Assembly (NCBI GenBank): GCA_002697065.1
Contig: NZTJ01000049.1
Location: 6,189 to 25,697 of the forward strand
DNA: 19,509 bases
Direction: 5' to 3'
Source of the DNA: Methanobacteriota archaeon
GTDB taxonomy: Archaea; Thermoplasmatota; Poseidoniia; Poseidoniales; Thalassarchaeaceae
Shown here: one piece after another, positions 14,324 to 19,509 of the stretch
How the letters are laid out: each line of letters starts with the position of its first letter
Numbering within the stretch: position 1 is the stretch's first letter
Made by a program: the position numbers and the translations under genes
Notes under the pieces: model-generated
What the model was told of the DNA's origin: nothing
Seen by the model: only the letters and a program-made list of their open reading frames with translations
The model's database searches: none

Positions 14324-16780
14324 CTAGTGGTCTTGAGCGTCGTCTTCCAGGCTCTCGTCCTCGTACATTGCCCGTTCTTTCATCCAGAATAGGGATCCTG
14401 CGAATAATGCCAGTAAAAACAGAGAGGATCCGAAAACTGTTAATGGAAGAAGAGCGGATTTGGCCTTAGCAGATAGCGTGGGTTGATCTTCGTAATCAGG
14501 GATCAGACTCTCGTCATATACGGGCCTCACCATCAGGAGATCGAAGGCTGATTCGGGATCATACAGATCGGACGGTTGTGCTGGGTCTAAATCTGAATAT
14601 CCGTCATACCTAAGCGGGACGTCCACGGTCTGCTGCTCTGACACGTCCAATGTTAGCAGGACGTCAAATGTGTACGGGACTCGAGGTTCCATAAATTCGG
14701 ATCCAGATATTATTCCAGTTACAGGGAGGGAGATTGCTGTTCCTGTTACGTCAAACTCGGTCCACTCGCCCCAGTGCTCTGGTTCGACATCCAGTGCTAT
14801 GTAGATGGTATCGCCTACTACAGTTCCCTGACCCTGTGCATCGTCATTACCATCGGAGCCTAGGTCTACGTTTGGTCTGATTTGAGCAATTTGAGCAGTG
14901 TTGGAGTCCCAATCCAGAGAGCTGAAGGCTATCTGCATCTCATAGGTGCCGTTCGGTACCCAAACGTAGTGCCTGTCCTCGGTTGCATAGGTTCCGAAGG
15001 TGCTCGTAGGACCATTGTTGAAGTGACTCCATTCTCCCTTCCATGCGTGCCTAAGCTGATCTGTCTTCAATGGGAGTTCCCTTGTGTCCATTATTTTCTC
15101 GAAGTGATTGTATGCATCCCAGACCGTGACCTGAGGATAGTCCAGGAAACCATCCTCGTTGGGATCCCTCATCACTTGCAATGTCCGAGATAGTGCTAAT
15201 GCTCTGTCAGTGTCGACTAAACCATGGCCTACTCTCCAATCATGACACCGATTGGTCTCCTCTGAGATGTAGCATTCATCGGGAATATCATTGCAGGGAT
15301 CGTCGTCATTACCCTCTTCGCAAGAGTTCCTCAGAAGTTCGTAGTGAGAAGTCAGTTCCAAAATCAACTCGATCTCATGCACCCTCGATTCATTCCTATC
15401 TTTCCAGTCATCGAATTGGATACCCTTTGCGGTCTCGTTGAAGTACAGACTTTCGAGGTGATCGTGGTCCTCGGTTTGATAGTCTGCGACCCCCAGAGAT
15501 GGTGCGGCTGCCAGCAAGAGTGTGGCTATCCCCCCTATGTGCGGTGTGGCCATGCTCGTTCCCGAGATAGCCATGTAATACAGATCCCCTTGGGTTCTCG
15601 TAGATGCGTCGATTGCCGTGGCCCGTGGAGCCGTGGCCCATATGTTTCTACCTGGTGCTCCGATATCCGGCCAAGTGTGCTGTTGGGTCGACCACCCTCT
15701 GCTGGAGAAGGAGGTGACGGCATTCCCCTCGTGTACCAGTGCAGCAACCGAGATTGCCGAGGGCGTGTTTGCATACATGTTGGTCCTGAGGTCACTCTCT
15801 GACTCCCCTCCGCTACCACCACTGTTGGAAGCTGCGAAAATTACCGCTACATCGTTGTCATAGGTCAGCATATCGGTCAGTATCGTGACTGTGTTTGAGG
15901 GATTATAATCGCCGTTAGTGCCCCATGAATTCGACACTACTCTGATGTTGAACTCATTTAGTCCTGGCCTGCTATGTTCGTAAGTCCACTCTAAGCCCTC
16001 GACAGCAGCAAAGATAGAGGCTCCATCTCCTGTTCCCAAGGCAACTATTGTCGCTCCCTTCGCAGTACCGAGGCGTCTGCCCCCAGAAGCATCACCGTTT
16101 CCTGCGATAGTTCCCCCGACATGTGTCCCATGACCGCTGGATGTATCGGAGTTGCAATTTGGGGCGTCTACCCAAGCCACTCCGGTCCACTTGGCTGACC
16201 AAATCAGTTTCTCCCCGGTCCAAGGCTCCCCGCAATCGAAATCCGGATGTTCTCCGTCTATCCCGGTATCTAGATCGACTGCGGTAGCCCCTTTTCCATC
16301 GTACTCGGAAAGGGAGAGATCGCTTTCAGTCTTCAATACCCCGTCGGTTCCAATAATTGCCCTGTGCCAGGCCAGACTAGCGTTTACCCATCTTACAGTC
16401 TCGTGCATCATTGATTCGTAGTCGTCCTGATCACCGGGCAGGTAGAAATGCTCTATTGGGACGTTTGCCTCCATGTGGCTGACGTAAGACTTGGTTGAGA
16501 GTTCTGAGATTTCTTCGTTAGTACCAGAGATTAGAGCACCATGCAGGACGCTCATCTTCGAGATGACTTCCGCACCGGTGGATTCAACGCTATCCCATGT
16601 CAGTTCACTTGGTGAGTCGTAGAATTGTACGATTGCCTCAATCTTCTCTCCAGAATCGAGTATTGATACCAATTCCGAGCTCATCTTCGTTGTGTCTATT
16701 GTGCGTGATTGTTCGACCACTCCTACCGACCCAGGAGCGCTGAGTACCAGTATAACGAGAAAAAGGGATGTGCATCTCAC
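14324..16780 (-). CDS. Secreted, membrane-anchored S8 (subtilisin-like) serine protease
   Basis: This 818-residue endopeptidase is exported by an N-terminal signal (residues 1-20) and anchored by a C-terminal helix at about 776-799, followed by a basic stop and an acidic tail, so the catalytic part faces outside. A propeptide-like segment (about 35-110, KIEAIVQF...LISGT) precedes the catalytic domain. The triad is Asp171 (DTGID), His217 (GHGTHVGG) and Ser409 (GTSMATPH), with oxyanion Asn319 in AASNSGG. The domain ends at VGHGLVDTDRALALSR (517-532). Beyond it lies a Ca-loop-like DPNEDGFLDYPQ and beta-rich domains. A four-cysteine acidic insertion occupies about 487-512. The start must be GTG 16780, because a stop lies two codons upstream and the nearby ATG is out of frame. 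Scavenging of environmental protein is the likely role. Confidence 0.93.
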   Translation of the reverse strand: MRCTSLFLVILVLSAPGSVGVVEQSRTIDTTKMSSELVSILDSGEKIEAIVQFYDSPSELTWDSVESTGAEVISKMSVLHGALISGTNEEISELSTKSYVSHMEANVPIEHFYLPGDQDDYESMMHETVRWVNASLAWHRAIIGTDGVLKTESDLSLSEYDGKGATAVDLDTGIDGEHPDFDCGEPWTGEKLIWSAKWTGVAWVDAPNCNSDTSSGHGTHVGGTIAGNGDASGGRRLGTAKGATIVALGTGDGASIFAAVEGLEWTYEHSRPGLNEFNIRVVSNSWGTNGDYNPSNTVTILTDMLTYDNDVAVIFAASNSGGSGGESESDLRTNMYANTPSAISVAALVHEGNAVTSFSSRGWSTQQHTWPDIGAPGRNIWATAPRATAIDASTRTQGDLYYMAISGTSMATPHIGGIATLLLAAAPSLGVADYQTEDHDHLESLYFNETAKGIQFDDWKDRNESRVHEIELILELTSHYELLRNSCEEGNDDDPCNDIPDECYISEETNRCHDWRVGHGLVDTDRALALSRTLQVMRDPNEDGFLDYPQVTVWDAYNHFEKIMDTRELPLKTDQLRHAWKGEWSHFNNGPTSTFGTYATEDRHYVWVPNGTYEMQIAFSSLDWDSNTAQIAQIRPNVDLGSDGNDDAQGQGTVVGDTIYIALDVEPEHWGEWTEFDVTGTAISLPVTGIISGSEFMEPRVPYTFDVLLTLDVSEQQTVDVPLRYDGYSDLDPAQPSDLYDPESAFDLLMVRPVYDESLIPDYEDQPTLSAKAKSALLPLTVFGSSLFLLALFAGSLFWMKERAMYEDESLEDDAQDH

Positions 16781-16902
16781 GAATTATCCGTTCATGCGGT
16801 GTGATTTCAACAAACCCCCTTGTCGGTTCTCGATTTCTTCAATGTCATTATAGAAACCAATAATCCGTTTAACTGATGTAGGGAGGGCTAGGCCGCTAAA
16901 GC
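16781..16902. promoter_or_regulatory. Divergent intergenic promoter region (protease / lipoprotein)
   Basis: This 122-bp gap lies between two divergent GTG-started genes for exported proteins. It is more AT-rich than its flanks. GTTTAAC at 16867-16873 is a candidate TATA element for the lipoprotein gene, about 33 bases before its start. CATTATAGAAA near 16846-16855 could serve either strand. I see no clear palindromic operator. Assignments are weak. Confidence 0.3.
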
Positions 16903-18363
16903 GTGCGTGCAGCCGCTCTCAGTATTGTTTCTCTCCTGATTATGGCCTCCCTAGGGGGTTGTTTCGGCGAGGAGAAGGAGGTCATTGAGGAGATTGATCT
17001 CTTTGGCTCCCTATGCTCCGAAAACGGGGGATCTGTCAGCAACACCACGTGGTATCACTATGGCAACGCCACGGATGCTACGAAGGTCTCTGACCTATTC
17101 AACGGGACCTCCGTGCTAGTCGGAGACAACGCTCCTGTGTGCGCCATTGGTACATACTATGGCATTGGAATGACCACATTCGAGCCTACTATCGGAGTCA
17201 CGTCGCTGGACAACCTGTACATGACTAGCTGGGGGAATGGCCCGGCTGGTTCGACCGCAATAGTCAGATGCTCTGGTCTGATTGGTATGTCGAATGTGAG
17301 CGAGTACTCCTGTGAAGACGTCTACAGTGCCCTATTACCCGTTCCGAACAGCAACGACCCCTACGTGTACGTCGACCCCTGGACCGACCGGATCATGAAG
17401 TTCGATATGCACGCCTTGTTGGGAATGACCGTGGAATGGTCTGATAATGAGGGCCAGAGCTGGATAGGGCCTTCTGTGGCTACGGGTTGGTCCGTGCAGG
17501 ATCACCAAACCATAGCCTCTTCCCCATATCCAGCAGCCTTTCACCAAACTACATGGGTGTTCTGCGTCAACGGCAACTACCCCTACCCTGTTTGCTCTGC
17601 AAGCAACGACGGAGGTCTGACATGGGGCCCCGAGTTGCCTGGAACTCCCTCGGGCTGCGAGAGCGGTGGACTCACGGGACATATTACTGGTAGCGAGAAT
17701 GGGAACTTCTACAGAGGCAACAGGGGGTGCAACGGGGGCGAGGGATACTCCATCTACAGGAGCACTAACGGCGGCCTGACCTGGACAGAGCACCCACTTC
17801 CCACTGAGGCCAGCGGAACAGCCGAGACTTGGAACTTCGAGGAGGCCCAGGTGGCCACCGACTCAGAGGACAACGTCCACGCGTTCTGGATGGGCTTCGA
17901 CAACATGCCCTACTACTCCTACTCTTTGAACGAGGGAGATACGTGGAGTTCCCCGATCATGATAGCGCCTCCGATTGGTCTGAACGGTACGGGATTCCCA
18001 GTCATCACCGCGGGAAGCGCTGGTAAGGTGGCCCTAGCTTACCTCGGAGACTCAGGGGGAGATACTTGGAACGGTTACATCACAGTGATTACTGACGCCT
18101 TCAGCGATGTCCCATTGCTCACCACTGTACAGGTAAACGAGTGGGGGGATCCATTGGACACCTCTTCGGGATGCGGTTACAACAGGTGTGGCGGCTTTGG
18201 GGACTTCAATGACATAGCAATCGACCAGCATGGAAGAGTCTGGTTCGGGCATGCACACAATGTCGGAGGGGAGATCGGAATCTACGGAACCATGGCAGTA
18301 GGACCCACTCTCAGAGACGAGCCCCTCGCCCCTATGCCGCTCGGCGGACCAGTCACTCTCTAG
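16903..18363 (+). CDS. Exported lipoprotein with Asp-box (BNR) beta-propeller repeats
   Basis: This 486-residue protein starts at GTG 16903 with a lipoprotein signal whose box is LGGC (Cys20), so it is probably lipid-anchored outside the membrane. Asp-box motifs (S-x-N/D-x-G-x-T/S-W) occur at about 180-187 (SDNEGQSW), 234-241 (SNDGGLTW), 287-294 (STNGGLTW) and 341-348 (SLNEGDTW). A fifth weaker copy is GDSGGDTW (382-389). The first four are spaced 53-54 residues apart, as blades of a sialidase-like propeller would be. I do not see the catalytic Arg triad and Asp/Tyr pattern of true sialidases clearly, so binding or a structural role is as likely as hydrolysis. N-x-S/T sequons near 47, 55, 67, 131 and 361 could be glycosylated. 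Base composition is noticeably GC-richer than the neighbours. Confidence 0.85.
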   Translation: MRAAALSIVSLLIMASLGGCFGEEKEVIEEIDLFGSLCSENGGSVSNTTWYHYGNATDATKVSDLFNGTSVLVGDNAPVCAIGTYYGIGMTTFEPTIGVTSLDNLYMTSWGNGPAGSTAIVRCSGLIGMSNVSEYSCEDVYSALLPVPNSNDPYVYVDPWTDRIMKFDMHALLGMTVEWSDNEGQSWIGPSVATGWSVQDHQTIASSPYPAAFHQTTWVFCVNGNYPYPVCSASNDGGLTWGPELPGTPSGCESGGLTGHITGSENGNFYRGNRGCNGGEGYSIYRSTNGGLTWTEHPLPTEASGTAETWNFEEAQVATDSEDNVHAFWMGFDNMPYYSYSLNEGDTWSSPIMIAPPIGLNGTGFPVITAGSAGKVALAYLGDSGGDTWNGYITVITDAFSDVPLLTTVQVNEWGDPLDTSSGCGYNRCGGFGDFNDIAIDQHGRVWFGHAHNVGGEIGIYGTMAVGPTLRDEPLAPMPLGGPVTL

Positions 18364-18373
18364 GCTAAACTAC

Positions 18374-18408
18374 ATCTCTCTATCCGCGGGAAGATATGGA
18401 AGAGAGAT
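18374..18408 (+). terminator. Hairpin downstream of the lipoprotein gene
   Basis: ATCTCTCTATCC (18374-18385) can pair with GGAAGAGAGAT (18398-18408), giving 11 base pairs with one bulged A and a 12-base loop. It starts 11 bases after the stop codon. A T-run (ATTTTT, 18424-18429) follows some 15 bases later. Archaeal termination depends mainly on T-runs, so this may be a 3'-end stabiliser as much as a terminator. Confidence 0.4.
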
Positions 18409-18435
18409 TATTCGTTCACTGTAATTTTTGATAGG

Positions 18436-18443
18436 ATATTTAA
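18436..18443 (+). promoter_or_regulatory. TATA box
   Basis: ATATTTAA matches the archaeal TBP consensus well. Its centre is about 29 bases before the ATG at 18469 and 61 before the ATG at 18501. Transcription would therefore begin close to 18466-18469, right at the mini-ORF start. It follows the hairpin and T-run of the previous gene, as expected for a new transcription unit. Confidence 0.45.
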
Positions 18444-18468
18444 TGGCCCCGTTGAGTTCCCAAGAGTC

Positions 18469-18504
18469 ATGAATAATGAGTTCAAAAAGGAGGAAGAGGC
18501 ATGA
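18469..18504 (+). other. 11-codon mini-ORF overlapping the next start (ATGA)
   Basis: ATG 18469 opens an 11-residue peptide (MNNEFKKEEEA). Its TGA (18502-18504) overlaps the ATG of the following membrane-protein gene in the sequence ATGA. The lysine/glutamate codons contain the AAGGAGG Shine-Dalgarno (18487-18493) that serves the downstream start with a 7-nt spacer. The start would be at or near the 5' end of the mRNA predicted from the TATA box. It may be a translated leader cistron, or a chance ORF within a normal 5' leader. Confidence 0.3.
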
Positions 18505-18887
18505 GTGAAGTGGATTGGAAGACAGAGGCATTGAACCCAAAGTGGTGGCTGATCATCACCGCTTTTGTACACACTATTGTTGGTGTGTTTAGTCAACTAG
18601 ATCCGGACAATGACAATGAGTTGATGGTAGCTGGAATATTCCTGATAATTACCGTTTACCTTCTCTATGCTGCATTCATGACTGAAGGTCAGGCCCAAGC
18701 TAGGCTTACTGCTGTCTTAGCTGGGCCGATATGGGTATGGTTCATTGTTTGCTCGGCTTTGGAGCTTGATGTGACGTATGCTACAGAGAATCCGAATTGG
18801 GAGTTATCCGGTGAAATGGCACCTCCCTTGATACTCTGGGGAATGACAGCCCTGACAGGTGTGTTGGGTTGGAATTCTGAGGAATGA
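18501..18887 (+). CDS. Small four-TM hypothetical membrane protein
   Basis: This 128-residue protein has four hydrophobic segments, at about 15-33 (WWLIITAFVHTIVGVF), 43-60 (VAGIFLIITVYLLYAAF), 68-86 (LTAVLAGPIWVWFIVCSA) and 108-124 (PLILWGMTALTGVLGW). An acidic loop, SQLDPDNDNE (31-40), separates the first two. I do not recognise the family. The start is secured by an excellent AAGGAGG Shine-Dalgarno at 18487-18493, 7 nt from the ATG, and by a TATA box further up. The gene stands alone between the lipoprotein terminator-like hairpin and vsr, which begins 60 nt after its stop. No catalytic or cofactor motif is visible. Confidence 0.8.
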   Translation: MSEVDWKTEALNPKWWLIITAFVHTIVGVFSQLDPDNDNELMVAGIFLIITVYLLYAAFMTEGQAQARLTAVLAGPIWVWFIVCSALELDVTYATENPNWELSGEMAPPLILWGMTALTGVLGWNSEE

Positions 18888-18935
18888 TCGTGCTAGGTAA
18901 ATCGGTACCTCTGCGGATGAGTGATTTTACTCACT

Positions 18936-18941
18936 AAGGAG
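18936..18941 (+). promoter_or_regulatory. Shine-Dalgarno deciding the vsr start
   Basis: AAGGAG lies 6 bases before ATG 18948, which favours that codon over an in-frame GTG at 18921. The GTG sits within a small potential hairpin (AGTGA at 18920-18924 with TCACT at 18931-18935). Confidence 0.55.
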
Positions 18942-18947
18942 TTAGAA

Positions 18948-19376
18948 ATGCCTCTGGAGGTCCCTCCTGCATCATCCCCCGCCGTTCACAATGTGATGAT
19001 CGCTAACAAATCTACGAACACCAAGCCCGAGCTACTGGTCAGGAGATTGCTAAGAAACTCTGGTTTTCCCGGTTATCGTCTCCATTGGAGGATAGATGGA
19101 GAAGATGGGCGATACATCTGCAGGCCGGATATCACCTTCCCAGGCAGGAAGTTGGCGATCTTCGTCCATGGTTGCTTCTGGCATCGGTGTCCTACGTGCA
19201 ATCTCAGTCTCCCGAAATCAAACGTAGACTATTGGAGCCAGAAGTTCCAGAAGAACGTAGAGAGAGATAGGAGGAAGGAGGAGGCGTTGGTTGGACTCGG
19301 ATGGAGTGTGCATACAATCTGGGAGTGCGAAATAGAAGATGGGGCTTCCAGTCTTCTCCGGATTCTGACCATTTAG
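18948..19376 (+). CDS. vsr: Very-short-patch-repair-type endonuclease (Vsr)
   Basis: This 142-residue nuclease of the Vsr fold (PD-(D/E)XK-related) normally nicks DNA 5' of the T in a T:G mismatch arising from deamination of 5-methylcytosine. Family features are MIANKSTNTKPELLVRRLL (17-35), the catalytic Asp61 in CRPDITFP, IFVHGCFWHRCPTC (71-84) with His79 and the zinc-type cysteines, SLPKSNVDYW and KNVERDRR (102-109). LGWSVHTIWECEI (117-129) closes the domain, with a Cys in WEC as in E. coli Vsr. Length is normal. A Shine-Dalgarno favours ATG 18948 over GTG 18921. In bacteria vsr usually neighbours a dcm-type cytosine methylase; none lies in the sequence seen here, though the right side is cut. 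Horizontal acquisition is possible but unproven. Confidence 0.92.
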   Translation: MPLEVPPASSPAVHNVMIANKSTNTKPELLVRRLLRNSGFPGYRLHWRIDGEDGRYICRPDITFPGRKLAIFVHGCFWHRCPTCNLSLPKSNVDYWSQKFQKNVERDRRKEEALVGLGWSVHTIWECEIEDGASSLLRILTI

Positions 19377-19417
19377 CGTATACAGCATTTGAAAGGGGAG
19401 AAGGTCACCGTGAACGT

Positions 19418-19509
19418 GTGCGACTTCTTACTTTCCTCAGATTCTACAGGGAGATTCGAAAGGAAGGTCCTGCCGACTTGGATTGGATACAGAAGCAGGG
19501 CCTTCTAGC
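19418..19509 (+). CDS. N-terminal fragment of an unidentified protein
   Basis: A frame open to the right edge reads VRLLTFLRFYREIRKEGP and then ADLDWIQKQGLL from GTG 19418. The basic, amphipathic start followed by DLDWIQKQGLL looks protein-like, and competing frames stop or lack such structure. The same frame is open back to an ATG at 19301, which would overlap vsr by 76 nt, so the start is uncertain. The segment loosely recalls the N-terminus of ABC1/UbiB-type atypical kinases, but 30 residues are too few to decide. Treat it as a probable gene start of unknown product, in the same orientation and 41 nt after vsr if GTG 19418 is used. Confidence 0.45.
   Translation, partial: MRLLTFLRFYREIRKEGPADLDWIQKQGLL

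Noticed and set aside
18920..18935. Small hairpin AGTGA/TCACT upstream of vsr
   Set aside because: Only five base pairs; it may occlude the alternative GTG but is too weak to call a regulator or terminator.
19389..19508. Short ORF from TTG 19389 ending at TAG 19506
   Set aside because: It competes with a frame that is open to the edge and has more protein-like sequence; there is no motif and no good start.
1..19509. CRISPR arrays, insertion sequences, integrase/att sites, phage or toxin-antitoxin genes
   Set aside because: No regularly spaced direct repeats, transposase or integrase motifs, or terminal inverted repeats were seen by reading; the tRNA 3' end is not followed by an integrase or a duplicate.

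Overview
The window reads like a piece of a marine Thermoplasmatota (Marine Group II / Poseidoniales-like) archaeal chromosome. The support is indirect. There is an archaeal-type geranylgeranyl reductase with the YxWxFP substrate motif, an MGII-style lipoprotein signal, a membrane-anchored secreted subtilase, an exporter-like MMPL protein, TATA-like boxes at about -27, several GTG starts, and very short intergenic gaps. No rRNA or other taxonomic marker is present, so this is an inference. Gene density is very high, and no stretch over about 300 bases lacks a gene.

Layout. (1) Positions 1-1951, minus strand: a sulfotransferase followed 14 nt later by a GT4-type glycosyltransferase that runs off the left edge. 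This looks like a surface-glycan decoration pair. (2) 2021-4549, plus strand: an APH-fold kinase resembling homoserine kinase type II, a MOSC-domain protein, a six-TM DUF6159-like membrane protein and a 58-residue one-TM protein, then a tRNA-Leu(GAG) with encoded CCA (4581-4665). (3) 8650 down to 4671, minus strand: cutA, a YczE-like membrane protein, threonine synthase, a cystathionine gamma-synthase-type PLP enzyme and a LysE/RhtB exporter, closely spaced. With the kinase on the other strand, the last three outline the threonine/methionine branch point plus amino-acid efflux. (4) 8727-14314, plus strand: geranylgeranyl reductase, a NagD-type HAD phosphatase 5 nt behind it, a 775-residue MMPL/RND transporter and an extended SDR. 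This group may serve membrane-lipid metabolism. (5) 14324-18363: a divergent pair of exported proteins, a large subtilase with a C-terminal membrane anchor and a lipoprotein with repeated Asp-box (BNR) motifs. They share a 122-bp intergenic region. (6) 18436-19509, plus strand: a small four-TM protein with an unusual 5' arrangement (TATA box, 11-codon mini-ORF, internal Shine-Dalgarno, ATGA overlap), a Vsr-type mismatch endonuclease, and the first codons of a further gene that leaves the window.

No CRISPR array, insertion sequence, integrase or obvious defence island is visible. The most unusual items are an EF-hand-like loop in the MMPL transporter, a related Ca-loop and a four-cysteine acidic insertion in the subtilase, the regular ~53-residue Asp-box spacing in the lipoprotein, a stand-alone Vsr without a neighbouring cytosine methylase, and the mini-ORF leader upstream of the small membrane protein.
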